Notes: a model not told the origin generated them from the sequence alone. A stretch of DNA of 34,566 bases from an uncultured Gammaproteobacteria bacterium (GCA_913063125.1 CAJXZM010000056.1:1-34566), one strand, 5' to 3'; positions 9,295 to 17,198 are shown, counted from the stretch's first letter. Numbers and translations are program-made.

Positions 9295-9792
9295 TTATTG
9301 CATAACAAAATTAGTAAAGAGCACCTGCTCCACACCCTCTTCACCCATTTCATCAATGAGTATTTTTTGTAAATCTACCAACGCTGCCTGTCGCATTACT
9401 TCTTTACCCTCTGGCGTTCTCAGGGAATCAAATTCTTGTGCACCAAAGATTTGGACCAAATTATTTCTAACCAACGGCATATGCTTTTTTAGTGCATTTA
9501 TGGTTGCTTCCTTCCGAGTCATCACCGCAAGATTAATTTGTACATAACGTTGTCGACCTTTCCAGCTGTAATTCACAACAAAAGGTGGCTTTAAATCATA
9601 ATAAATTGCAGGAGAACCGGATGAATCCATTGATACATCCTCGCTTTCACCAGAATCACCACCACTCATCATAAAAAATGCTGCTGCACCACCGCCAAGA
9701 AGAATGACGATAAGAACAACGATAATAATAATTAACATTTTACTGGATTTCGGTGCCGCTTCTTCTTGTTCTTCTTTCTTGTCATCAGCCAT
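9295..9792 (-). CDS. fliL: FliL, flagellar basal-body protein near the stator
   Basis: FliL is a single-pass inner-membrane protein around the flagellar motor that affects stator function. The 165 residues show a charged cytoplasmic start (MADDKKEEQEEAAPKSSK), a strongly hydrophobic helix (about 18-42), a low-complexity Asp/Ser linker and a periplasmic stomatin-like domain with PPFVVNYSWKGRQRYVQINLAVMTR. It is the first gene of the fliLMNOPQR run and is preceded by a strong sigma-54-like promoter 79 bases upstream. Confidence 0.94.
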   Translation of the reverse strand: MADDKKEEQEEAAPKSSKMLIIIIVVLIVILLGGGAAAFFMMSGGDSGESEDVSMDSSGSPAIYYDLKPPFVVNYSWKGRQRYVQINLAVMTRKEATINALKKHMPLVRNNLVQIFGAQEFDSLRTPEGKEVMRQAALVDLQKILIDEMGEEGVEQVLFTNFVMQ

Positions 9793-9870
9793 GAAAATTA
9801 CCCTTAGAATTCAATCTTGTTAGATTTCAATTGCTTTGCTTCAGCATAACTCTGCACCTAACAAAAGAAA

Positions 9871-9886
9871 TGCAAAAGCTATGCCA
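9871..9886 (-). promoter_or_regulatory. Sigma-54 (RpoN) promoter of the fliL operon
   Basis: The minus strand reads TGGCATA-GCTT-TTGCA. This matches the TGGCAYR-N4-TTGCW consensus at every fixed position, with 10 bases between GG and GC. It lies 79 bases upstream of the fliL ATG, so transcription would start near 9860. In polar-flagellate gammaproteobacteria this class of flagellar operon is driven by RpoN with a FleQ/FlrA- or FlrC-type activator; the activator is not in this window. Confidence 0.85.
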
Positions 9887-10193
9887 CGCGACCCACCCCG
9901 TCAATATCAATAAAAACCAATATTTATCAATGAGTTATGATTAGAAAAAATCAGGGCCGTCAATGTTTTGGCCATACTTCACAAGTGTAGTAGAGAATTG
10001 GGATATGAAAACGTCATTTTTATAACAGGCGCTTGTTTTTACAGGATTTTTTGGCTGTAGGTTGACGCTAAACGTCGCTATAACACAGAAATAGATCGAC
10101 TTGCCAATGTAGCGTCAGATAGCAAGGAACCACAAAGGCACTATCACTCAAACCGAGTGATAGATTGCAATAACGCTGAACAACGACTCAAAT
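9887..10193. other. Gap between the fliK end and the fliL promoter
   Basis: The whole gene-free stretch is 9793-10193. Apart from the fliL promoter and the hairpin listed separately I see no convincing gene. It contains an inverted pair tgacgcta / tagcgtca (around 10062 and 10111), about 40 bases apart, of unknown meaning. Other parts are AT-rich and unstructured to my eye. fliJ, often near fliK in relatives, is absent here. Confidence 0.5.
10141..10163 (-). terminator. Perfect 9-bp hairpin after fliK
   Basis: ctatcactc, a 5-base loop, then gagtgatag forms a perfect 9-bp stem 31 bases past the fliK stop. On the fliK transcript it is followed by TGCCTTTGTGG, with no long U run, so it is either a weak or factor-assisted terminator or a 3'-end-protecting hairpin. 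It separates fliK from the independently promoted fliL operon. Confidence 0.5.
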
Positions 10194-12341
10194 TTAAGCG
10201 TAAAAATCTACCAAACTATCAGATTCTATCGTGGCAACCTGACCATCCACATCCTCAGCAGTATCAGAAATACCGTCTTGATCCTTAGCGTTTTTCGCCA
10301 CGCCACTGTCATCATCTGTGTCTTTATCATGACGGTCGTGTGTAAGATTTTCTTGGATATCGACATTATCAACATCAACACCGTTTTGTTCTAACATATC
10401 CCTTAAACGCTGCGCTCCTTGCTCCAATGCGTCACGTGTTACCGAGTGCTGACTGGCAAAAACAATACTCGCCTGCTGGTCTTGATTAAACTTAATAGAT
10501 ACATCAATCGAACCCAACTCTTCTGGATTTAACTTAATCTCAGCCGTCTGAATTTTCTGACCAATCATCATCATAATACGTTGGTTAAACTCAGGGATAA
10601 AACCCGGCTTATTCATCGGGGTTGCAATCGACGTTGATAACGGTTTTCCTTCCTCTGTTTTAAAGGAAGACATTTGTTCCAATGCGCGACCGAAAGAACT
10701 TGGCTTCACACTATCCTCTACAGAAGCCTTTTTTGCTTCCTGACCAGGAATACGTAGCTGTCGCAACCCATCCATACCTTGACTAAGGCGCTTATCCAAC
10801 CCCAATAACTTATCTGCCTGGGGTGTCAGCACATCTTCAGCGCCCGCCTTAAGCATGGCAGCGCCACCTTCTCGCCCCCCTTCTAACAATACCTTACGCT
10901 CCTGCATCATTTGCTTTAATTCATCCAATGATAAACCGTTTGAAGGCGTTTCTGAGGATAACGCCGCTTGCTTCAAAAATGTAGGTTCTGCAAGGCGGTC
11001 AGAACGATTGACCGATTCAATAGCCTGACTAAGGGGCTGTATTTTTGATTCCGGTAATGCTTTTTCTAAGTGAGGTTCAGCTAATCGCTTGGCATCCAGT
11101 AACCGAGCTACGTCTTCCATATTACGAAGCGGCTCTACCTCGACGGTATTGGGTTTAACGATAACATCTGGCATCGCTAAATCATGTGCCTTATCCGAAG
11201 CAACACCCAACACGTCTTCTGATGAGACGCTTGAGGCCTCAGGCTCTAGCACCTTTGTTATTGTAGATTCAGTCGTTGATGTTGCTTCTTTGTCGAACTT
11301 TGTATCAATAGAAGTGGTATCAACGGCTCCATCCAAAACCGTTGAAGAATGGTTATTAGCTATGCCTTCGTCAACACCCAATGTTTGTTCCATCCATTGG
11401 GCTAATGGAGACATAGAATTGCCAAGTTCTGATCCAGATTCTAACCCAGGCTTTACCCCCGATTCCAGGCCTGACCCTAGCCCAGCCCCCAGCCCGTCTA
11501 CAACCTCAGCAGCAGACGTTGCTCCGGTCTCACTGAGTTGCTGAAGAATATAAGGAGACAATACCATCTCATCGACTGCAAGTGTTGCTTCATCAACTGA
11601 CCCGGCACGCGCATTGGCTGCTATGGCATTGTCAGTCTTTTGGTTTTCAACCTGAATATGCTGAGCATTTTGCTGCTGTAATTGCTGTGCTTTCTGAGTT
11701 TGTTGTGTCTCTAATTGCTTGGCTTGAGCTGCTTGTGATTCGGTTTGCTTAGACTGGGTCTGTTGTTGCGCTTCTAATTGTTTGGCTTGAGCTGCCTGTA
11801 ATTCGGTTTGATTAGACTGAGTCTCTTGCACCTGCTGTGATTTTTCCTGTGCTCCCTCACGCCGCGAACTATCTACCCGGTTTTTTTCAGCACTGACCTG
11901 GTCTTGTCGCGAGGCTTTCTGTGACGCTAGGTGTTGAGCACGTTCGCCCTCTCGCGCCACCTGTCTTGCCCGATCATTACCACTTTCTGGCAAACGCTTG
12001 CCGCTTTCTTGCTGCTGGTTTCTCCGCTCAGCCTGACTAACTTGCTCATCTCGCCTACTTTGCTCTGCGCGACGAGCATTATCTTCCTGTCTATCAGCTC
12101 GTTGAGCTGCTCTTTCATCCGCCCTATCATCTGCCTGTCTCGCCTCATTCTGTCGGCTTTCTTGAATTTTTTGACGTGAATGATGCTCATTTCGAGCATC
12201 CACTTGACGCTGATACTCTTGATTAAAGGCTTTCTTTTGATCGCCAACCGATTGATTTACAACAGAATCTCGACCTAGCCCAAAATCAACATCGGGCGTA
12301 TTGGTACTAACAGAAAAAGGCAAGGCAATATCAGCTGGCAT
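10194..12341 (-). CDS. fliK: FliK, hook-length control protein
   Basis: FliK measures hook length and triggers the FlhB switch. The 715-residue protein is at the long end of the family. The conserved C-terminal Flg_hook domain (about residues 580-680) includes IQTAEIKLNPEELGSIDVSI and a Gln/Asp-rich end. The N-terminal half is a very Gln/Arg/Glu-rich, probably extended region containing a 21-residue near-duplication; a short Gly/Leu/Ser stretch follows. I chose the ATG at 12341 (MPADIALPFS) because an AGGAG site lies 8 bases upstream; an in-frame TTG seven codons earlier is less likely. A sigma-54 promoter sits about 100 bases upstream. Length and coordinates are supported; the N-terminal sequence is not family-diagnostic. 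Confidence 0.93.
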   Translation of the reverse strand: MPADIALPFSVSTNTPDVDFGLGRDSVVNQSVGDQKKAFNQEYQRQVDARNEHHSRQKIQESRQNEARQADDRADERAAQRADRQEDNARRAEQSRRDEQVSQAERRNQQQESGKRLPESGNDRARQVAREGERAQHLASQKASRQDQVSAEKNRVDSSRREGAQEKSQQVQETQSNQTELQAAQAKQLEAQQQTQSKQTESQAAQAKQLETQQTQKAQQLQQQNAQHIQVENQKTDNAIAANARAGSVDEATLAVDEMVLSPYILQQLSETGATSAAEVVDGLGAGLGSGLESGVKPGLESGSELGNSMSPLAQWMEQTLGVDEGIANNHSSTVLDGAVDTTSIDTKFDKEATSTTESTITKVLEPEASSVSSEDVLGVASDKAHDLAMPDVIVKPNTVEVEPLRNMEDVARLLDAKRLAEPHLEKALPESKIQPLSQAIESVNRSDRLAEPTFLKQAALSSETPSNGLSLDELKQMMQERKVLLEGGREGGAAMLKAGAEDVLTPQADKLLGLDKRLSQGMDGLRQLRIPGQEAKKASVEDSVKPSSFGRALEQMSSFKTEEGKPLSTSIATPMNKPGFIPEFNQRIMMMIGQKIQTAEIKLNPEELGSIDVSIKFNQDQQASIVFASQHSVTRDALEQGAQRLRDMLEQNGVDVDNVDIQENLTHDRHDKDTDDDSGVAKNAKDQDGISDTAEDVDGQVATIESDSLVDFYA
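11708..11823 (-). repeat. 63-bp near-duplication in fliK
   Basis: Two similar 53-base blocks (11708-11760 and 11771-11823), offset by 63 bases, encode two diverged 21-residue units of the type ESQAAQAKQLE-QQ-TQSKQT in the Gln-rich half of FliK. The offset is a multiple of three. It may be a source of FliK length variation, and FliK length is linked to hook length. Confidence 0.75.
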
Positions 12342-12439
12342 CGTATTAACTCCTGAACACAAAGGCAGACCACATGTCAGTCACAGAAAAAACCTATGTC
12401 CATGTGGATCGTTATAGCAAATGCTATTAGCCATTATTC

Positions 12440-12455
12440 AGCAAAGACAATGCCA
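12440..12455 (-). promoter_or_regulatory. Sigma-54 (RpoN) promoter of fliK
   Basis: The minus strand reads TGGCATT-GTCT-TTGCT, matching the -24/-12 consensus at nearly all fixed positions with the required 10-base GG-GC spacing. It lies in the 135-base gap between the DUF4404-type gene and fliK, about 99 bases before the chosen fliK ATG. This supports fliK as a separate RpoN-controlled transcript and the ATG at 12341 as the start. Confidence 0.82.
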
Positions 12456-12476
12456 ACTTTTAATAAACAACTAAAA

Positions 12477-12740
12477 CTACACACCCAACCCAGAAATAGC
12501 GCTGAGAATGTTCTGAATGATACGGGTTAGTACCGGGTGGTTTTCTTCATAAATAATGAGTTGTTTCTCTAACCCCTCAACCAACGCCTCCTCCCAATGA
12601 TCCCCATCACCATTGATCATTGACTCAATTCGGCCCGCAAGTTCCTCTAACGCCTCCTTGTTTGCCTCATCAACCGAGTTATCACCACCCAATTGGTCTC
12701 GTAACTCTTCTACTGACGTTTTTAGTGTTTCTTTAGGCAT
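12477..12740 (-). CDS. DUF4404-type small protein
   Basis: An 87-residue protein resembling the DUF4404 family of Pseudomonas and relatives: helical throughout, with an N-terminal region like ELRDQLGGDNSVDEANKEAL, a middle ELAGRIE segment and a C-terminal hydrophobic half ending ENHPVLTRIIQNILSAIS. Its function is unknown. An excellent AAGGAG site lies 6 bases before the ATG. It precedes fliK on the same strand, but fliK has its own promoter in the gap, so the genes need not be linked in function. It has no signal peptide and is probably cytoplasmic. Confidence 0.8.
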   Translation of the reverse strand: MPKETLKTSVEELRDQLGGDNSVDEANKEALEELAGRIESMINGDGDHWEEALVEGLEKQLIIYEENHPVLTRIIQNILSAISGLGV

Positions 12741-12906
12741 GACCTACTCCTTTTATATGATAGGTATATAGCATAGTGTACTATCAGCTAACGTAGCTTG
12801 ATAACCATCAGTATTTAAGAATATTGAATACCGTTAGTATTTTTTGGTATTTCTTTATGCTGAATTCGTCTGCTTGAAAAGAACCCCCGATAAAAAGGAA
12901 TAACTC

Positions 12907-13194
12907 ATGCCTCCAGCAGCCCGAATTGGCGATTTTCATATTTGCCCTCAATGGACAGGAATCGTCCCTCATGTTGGAGGGCCTGTAGCGTTAGGAGAAC
13001 CTACTGTGTTGATTGCAGGAATGCCTGCGGCACGAATAGGTGATATGGCTATTTGTGTAGGGCCACCGGATACGATCGCGGAAGGTAGTGCAACGGTTAC
13101 GATTGGGAACAAGCCTGCGGCTAGAATGGGCGATAAGACGGCTCATAGCGGGTTTATCGTTATGGGGGCTCCTACGGTGATGATTGGGGGGTGA
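12907..13194 (+). CDS. PAAR-domain protein, T6SS spike tip
   Basis: A 95-residue protein consisting of a PAAR domain only. PAAR proteins cap the VgrG spike of the type VI secretion system and often connect effectors to it. The start MPPAARIGDFHICP, the repeated PAARIGD/PAARMGD motifs at about residues 2, 39 and 74, the GP-rich turns (GPPDTIAEGSATV) and the end MGAPTVMIGG are characteristic. An AAGGA site lies 7 bases before the ATG. No VgrG or other T6SS structural gene lies beside it: it sits between the divergent DUF4404-type gene and the convergent pilus operon. It has no effector extension, so a separate effector is expected, possibly the 26-34 kb module. Confidence 0.93.
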   Translation: MPPAARIGDFHICPQWTGIVPHVGGPVALGEPTVLIAGMPAARIGDMAICVGPPDTIAEGSATVTIGNKPAARMGDKTAHSGFIVMGAPTVMIGG

Positions 13195-13225
13195 CGGTAA
13201 AAGTATTAGCCTCAACAAGGAACAG

Positions 13226-13255
13226 ACCGGTATTTTTAGTTAAATACAGGTTTTT
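13226..13255 (+). terminator. Hairpin plus T-run after the PAAR gene
   Basis: accggtattt, a 6-base loop, then aaatacaggt forms a 10-bp stem with one mismatch, followed directly by a run of five T. It lies 32 bases past the PAAR stop and before the convergent end of the pilus operon, as expected for an intrinsic terminator of the plus-strand gene. Confidence 0.6.
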
Positions 13256-13269
13256 AATCCAATAAAAAA

Positions 13270-14172
13270 TTAATCTTTGCACTGCACAAACGCTGTAACT
13301 CTTGATATCACTCCGCCACAATCAGCCTCTGAAGCAACCCAGTCACCTTTATATTCCGTATAAGCGTACGGTATAATAACAAAAGTATCCCATTCTGTTG
13401 TCTGTTCAACTCTATAAGACTGAGATTCAAATTTATACCTATCGTCACCATATTTCTCAACCTTCAAGCGCCAGCCTTTTATAGTGACCCCCTCAAACAA
13501 TAAAGGTAAGAGTATTGTAGAAACAAGAGGAGTACTTTCTGTGTGATTACATATAGCAGACACCGAATAGGTCCATATGGCGTCAGGGTCATGTTTACAT
13601 TTAACGGTTTCCAACTCGGCCTCAAGTTTACTTCCATTTGCCACAAAACCCGCAACTAGTATTTCAGATCTACCTCCTCCCCACGCCTTATTTATCGTGG
13701 AAACCATTGCTGCTTCTCCTGGGGGGGGGGGGGATAAGGGGGCTAGATCCACCTTGGTATTAGAAACATTAGTTATCATAAATTTCGTCCACTCATCCGG
13801 TATTCTATATTTAACAGAATAAGTCCCACCGACTTCGCTACAGTCAAAAGTGAAAGCTGAGATATCCCCCCAGCCGACCGGAATAACTTCAGGTATCACC
13901 TGGACAGCACCAGCACCAGCACCAACAACAACGCCATCACCACCCAAACATCCAATAGCAGGATCGCCAGAAACAGGCCATTTCCCATTAAAACGATAAT
14001 ACGTATATGCCTCGTTTAATAGAAAATCAATTCTCGAAGCTGTTATCGAAGCGGCTTTAAAGTCAATATCACTCTTTGCTTTTTTTGCTAGAAATGAGGA
14101 TACAAACACAATCGTTACGATAACAAAAAGAAGGTGTACTAAGGCAAACCCTTTATTGTTAAAACTGGTCAT
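13270..14172 (-). CDS. Large minor prepilin-like protein, candidate pilus tip (phase-variable)
   Basis: The last gene of the pilus operon. From the ATG at 14172 it encodes 300 residues. The start MTSFNNKG|FALVHLLFVIVTIVFVSS is a prepilin-type signal: short basic leader, Gly before Phe, then a hydrophobic helix. However, position +5 is His, not the nearly universal Glu, as in GspK-like tip or initiator pseudopilins, which also lack Glu5. The rest is a large globular region with several Cys. A 13-base C run encodes Ser147-Pro151; one base more or less gives a stop within about 15 codons. The start overlaps the previous stop (ATGA) and is directly preceded by 11 Gs. By analogy with R64 PilV it may be the tip adhesin or initiator. 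No sequence family was recognised. Confidence 0.75.
   Translation of the reverse strand: MTSFNNKGFALVHLLFVIVTIVFVSSFLAKKAKSDIDFKAASITASRIDFLLNEAYTYYRFNGKWPVSGDPAIGCLGGDGVVVGAGAGAVQVIPEVIPVGWGDISAFTFDCSEVGGTYSVKYRIPDEWTKFMITNVSNTKVDLAPLSPPPPGEAAMVSTINKAWGGGRSEILVAGFVANGSKLEAELETVKCKHDPDAIWTYSVSAICNHTESTPLVSTILLPLLFEGVTIKGWRLKVEKYGDDRYKFESQSYRVEQTTEWDTFVIIPYAYTEYKGDWVASEADCGGVISRVTAFVQCKD
13721..13733 (-). repeat. C13 homopolymer inside the tip-pilin gene
   Basis: Thirteen consecutive G on the plus strand (C on the coding strand), within codons 147-151 of the minor prepilin-like gene. Read by hand, loss of one base leads to TAA after about ten further codons, and gain of one base leads to TAA after a similar distance. 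The present length keeps the frame open. It is a typical substrate for slipped-strand mispairing. Confidence 0.97.
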
Positions 14173-14951
14173 CCCCCCCCCCCACAACTGATTCTATATT
14201 CAAACTCTATATCATCTGAATCACATTCAGAAACATTCACGTAACTACTAAAAGGCTTGGTAGTATCAACCTCTAAGTGGATCCACCACTCTGTCACTTG
14301 TTCATTTTGTTTAATTCGATAGTTTTTAACCCCAAATCCATTGTTCGAACATATTGCATTTGGCTTGACAAACAATTTGAGAGCAGAAGCACACGCAGGC
14401 TTTTCAATTATTGCCCCCATCGCTCCGCCGACAAGTTGATCCGCTATCGCAACGCCTGATTTCGAACCTTCCCCTCCCCGAGGTTTTAATACGAACATCG
14501 TCAAATCTCCATCATCAACGGTGGCGTTCAAAGAAAGTGCCACTGCAGGTAAAAGGCCTGATATTATTTCTGCCATTTTATCTGAACCATAGCTTTTTGT
14601 TATTTTCAGAACCGGAGAAAAACTTCCCGCATAAAGTGTTGCATCACATGTCGTAGTAAAATCATTAGCGTCAGCGTTTTTGAAAAAAAAATATTTATTA
14701 TTTAACTCCGCAACCAAACCATCACATCCATCCGGACCACTCGCTTGCCTAGGCCAATTATAATCCGCGTCATCGTAGACAAAAGAAACAGCCGCATTTG
14801 CGATCGTCATCATATCCATCGCATGATTCTCAGCAACCTTTAGCTCATAATCATTAACAGTTTCTTGCACTGCAAAAAGAGCCATACCTACCATTAGCGC
14901 GATCACTAACGACATTTCAATAAGGGTAAAGCCATTGGAATGCTTATTCAT
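14169..14951 (-). CDS. Minor prepilin-like protein
   Basis: A 260-residue protein with a classical type IV prepilin start: leader MNKHSNG, then FTLIEMSLVIALMVGMALF with Glu at +5. I chose the ATG at 14951, with a GAGGT site close upstream and a normal 7-residue leader; an upstream ATG at 14969 overlapping the previous gene's stop would add six residues. The body contains Cys residues and ends with a Cys followed by a run of Gly codons formed by an 11-base G tract; the stop is created at the junction with the next gene. It is transcribed after the other minor prepilin (14963-15460). Its exact role in the pilus, such as tip subunit or priming, is inferred. Confidence 0.82.
   Translation of the reverse strand: MNKHSNGFTLIEMSLVIALMVGMALFAVQETVNDYELKVAENHAMDMMTIANAAVSFVYDDADYNWPRQASGPDGCDGLVAELNNKYFFFKNADANDFTTTCDATLYAGSFSPVLKITKSYGSDKMAEIISGLLPAVALSLNATVDDGDLTMFVLKPRGGEGSKSGVAIADQLVGGAMGAIIEKPACASALKLFVKPNAICSNNGFGVKNYRIKQNEQVTEWWIHLEVDTTKPFSSYVNVSECDSDDIEFEYRISCGGGG
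14173..14183 (-). repeat. G11 homopolymer at the junction of two minor pilin genes
   Basis: Eleven consecutive C on the plus strand (G on the coding strand) end immediately before the ATG of the last pilin gene and encode the final Gly codons of the previous one. With 11 G the upstream gene stops at TGA overlapping the ATG. With 10 G it reads on to GAT GAC CAG TTT TAA. With 12 G it reads in frame through the ATG and fuses the two proteins. Length change would thus switch between separate and fused products. Confidence 0.96.
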
Positions 14952-14962
14952 ATAAACCTCAG

Positions 14963-15460
14963 TTACCATTTACTCATAACATCCAACCTATTTGCTCTTG
15001 ATTGATATGTATACATCATGGGCAGCGAACTGGAATGTCGCGGATATACTAAAAATTTTGGTGTTGATGATGTCTCACCCACCTCCTGTGAATCAGCAAA
15101 GAAGGTACCAAGAAAAATTCGATCTGAGTCCGATGCAGCTACCTGGATTTTTAACACTGGAACATCATCATTATTAAGCAGTGTACCCATGTCATTCAAT
15201 ACGTCATCGTAAAACCCTGCATACAAATCACCCAAGCCTTTCCCTTTCGTTAACACGCAATCGAGAGAACCGACCCACTCCCTCTTCCAATGGCAGTTAT
15301 TGATTTTTGCTTGGGCATCTTCCATTAATGCTCTAAATCTAAAATCGTTAACGCTCTGTCTAATGGGTTTATATGCAATGGAAATCAACAACACCATCAA
15401 CGATATTACTACCAACAACTCTATTAACGTAAACCCTGATGCTTTTTTCTCCGCGTTCAT
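14963..15460 (-). CDS. Minor prepilin-like protein
   Basis: A 165-residue protein with leader MNAEKKASG followed by FTLIELLVVISLMVLLISIAY, a textbook prepilin N-terminus with Glu at +5. The remaining residues form a small globular domain with a Cys pair (CHWKREWVGSLDC). Its ATG overlaps the stop of the preceding PilR/GspF-like gene by one base (TAATG), so translation is probably coupled. It resembles GspH/GspI-size pseudopilins. In this operon it is likely a minor pilin that helps start or cap the fibre. Confidence 0.82.
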   Translation of the reverse strand: MNAEKKASGFTLIELLVVISLMVLLISIAYKPIRQSVNDFRFRALMEDAQAKINNCHWKREWVGSLDCVLTKGKGLGDLYAGFYDDVLNDMGTLLNNDDVPVLKIQVAASDSDRIFLGTFFADSQEVGETSSTPKFLVYPRHSSSLPMMYTYQSRANRLDVMSKW

Positions 15461-16626
15461 TAATGCATTCCATTCGCTGCACCCGCAGCAAGCGGCAAGT
15501 AAAACCCGATAACTGCAGCAATAACCGACATCATCATTAACACAAACCCAATCCGAGACAATGCTTTAGAGATCGACCTTGCGGCATGTAAATTCTGCAG
15601 CTCCATTGTATCTTCTAACGCTATCATAATATGTTGTTGCTCCGCCTCATCAACTTCATTTATAACGGACATACTATCGATAATCACAGGATCCCAATCA
15701 TCTTCTTCAAATGCATCATGCATATCTTTTGATGTTGCCAAATGCGCATAGATACGGCCGTACACATTTCTGGTTTCACCTGCTGAGGAACTAAGTAGTT
15801 CATAAATAATATCAGAGTCTACAAAACCTGAGGCTCTTAACATTCGATAAACGGACAGAAACTGCGTCCCTCTATCTAATAACTGTTTTTTGTAGAACAA
15901 ATTAAAAAATGGCGCTTTTCGTATAACACGCCATACCACTTTGTACTGTATTAGTAATGCCGCAATTCCCGCCAGAAAAAAAACGCCATAACCTCTTAAA
16001 ATTTCACCTGCACCGATAAGAATGAACGTAAAATGATTTGGTTTGATCGTTGAATGATTACCACCAATCATATCTTGCAGTGTTGGACCTATAAACATCG
16101 GGATAATAGTAAAAAACGCCAAACCCATGATGATATAAATAATCCCTAGTCGTAACTCCCCGCTAACTTCCGCGCGAATTTTTTCTTGCGCAAGTAGGTA
16201 CTTTGATACTTCTCGTAATGCTTCTGATAATAATCCGGTTTTCTCAGAGGCCTTTGCCATCAAAATTGCAAAACGTTCAAAGCGGAATAATTTAAGATAA
16301 TCTGACAAGCCTTCACAGTGTGCTAAATCATCATCTTTATACTTTACCCACTTATTATTTCCCAATAAGTGCTCTACTCCCTGGCGCACAGTTCGCCCAG
16401 ACGATAACGAACTGCTGAGCGTTTGCATAAAAACCGCTTGATTTTTAACGTCAGGTCTCTGGGGCTCAAGGAAAAACGCCAACTTTTCAGCCAAATCCTC
16501 TTTAACTGAGATAATACGTCGTTCTGGAATTTTTGAATTCCAACGTGCTTCCTCAAGCGTGGCCGCTTCTACCTTAATAGAAGCCTGGCCACCACGAGAA
16601 TCAATATAGTTTACGACAAATTGCAT
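15460..16626 (-). CDS. PilR/GspF-type inner-membrane platform protein
   Basis: A 388-residue member of the GspF/PilC superfamily, which forms the inner-membrane platform that the assembly ATPase drives. The hydrophobic segments include LRLGIIYIIMGLAFFTIIPM (about residue 158), a second group around GEILRGYGVFFLAGIAALL, and the C-terminal IGFVLMMMSVIAAVIGFYL. The N-terminal cytoplasmic part contains a LSSSLSSGRTVRQGVEHLL block like the family's first repeat. R64 PilR is about 365 residues. It lies directly after the major prepilin, as in R64 (Q-R-S genes, with R and S swapped here). Confidence 0.85.
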   Translation of the reverse strand: MQFVVNYIDSRGGQASIKVEAATLEEARWNSKIPERRIISVKEDLAEKLAFFLEPQRPDVKNQAVFMQTLSSSLSSGRTVRQGVEHLLGNNKWVKYKDDDLAHCEGLSDYLKLFRFERFAILMAKASEKTGLLSEALREVSKYLLAQEKIRAEVSGELRLGIIYIIMGLAFFTIIPMFIGPTLQDMIGGNHSTIKPNHFTFILIGAGEILRGYGVFFLAGIAALLIQYKVVWRVIRKAPFFNLFYKKQLLDRGTQFLSVYRMLRASGFVDSDIIYELLSSSAGETRNVYGRIYAHLATSKDMHDAFEEDDWDPVIIDSMSVINEVDEAEQQHIMIALEDTMELQNLHAARSISKALSRIGFVLMMMSVIAAVIGFYLPLAAGAANGMH

Positions 16627-16628
16627 GT

Positions 16629-17198
16629 TTAGTTACACTTGTACGTTATACAAGCCATTCCGGTAGCTGGAGTACAACTTACATAGTGATTTTGACCCAT
16701 AGCACCACCGGTAACAGCTGTGCCGGCCGCAGTAAACGATATTGCTGGATCTCCAACAGTCGTCCCGGAAACAGTCGCACCACCACTTGCCATAAGCACA
16801 TCCGACTCTGCATGCACATTTACCGTAATATCTGTCGCAGCAGCCGCCGGCGCATCAGCATGTGTGGTTGGAAAAGCAATGGTTAACTGACGAATAGTCA
16901 CATTATAAGCCGCAGTCCAATCGTCTCCCCAGGGTGTTTGCCCAAATAAACCACGAGCCTCCAGTTGTGGCTTAGCATCGGCATCCAACGCACAAAGGCC
17001 CGCATTTCTAGCCTTGATGGAATGTATAGCAGAAGGAACATTCGCCAACAAAAAAGTAGACGCCATACCAATTTTTGCATCTTCTCCTGCATCACCCATT
17101 TCAATGCTCAAATAAATTGCCAACAACGACACAATGGCAATTACGGTGATTAATTCAACTAACGTAAAACCTTTTTGTTTATTCTTTCTAACTATCAT
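16629..17198 (-). CDS. Major prepilin (pilin subunit)
   Basis: A 189-residue type IV prepilin. The leader MIVRKNKQKG (10 residues) is basic and ends in Gly; then FTLVELITVIAIVSLLAIYL gives the conserved hydrophobic spine with Glu5. Four Cys (69, 175, 183, 188) are present, and the last two are likely part of the C-terminal disulfide-bounded region; the body is Ala/Thr/Gly-rich, as in R64 PilS and other type IVb pilins. The position between ATPase and platform genes supports a major-subunit role. A GAGGT site lies 4 bases before the ATG, and a 77-base gap separates it from the ATPase stop. Confidence 0.86.
   Translation of the reverse strand: MIVRKNKQKGFTLVELITVIAIVSLLAIYLSIEMGDAGEDAKIGMASTFLLANVPSAIHSIKARNAGLCALDADAKPQLEARGLFGQTPWGDDWTAAYNVTIRQLTIAFPTTHADAPAAAATDITVNVHAESDVLMASGGATVSGTTVGDPAISFTAAGTAVTGGAMGQNHYVSCTPATGMACITYKCN

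Noticed and set aside
12741..12906. Sigma-70 promoter for PAAR (TTGATA at 12798)
   Set aside because: No acceptable -10 at the right spacing; too weak to annotate.
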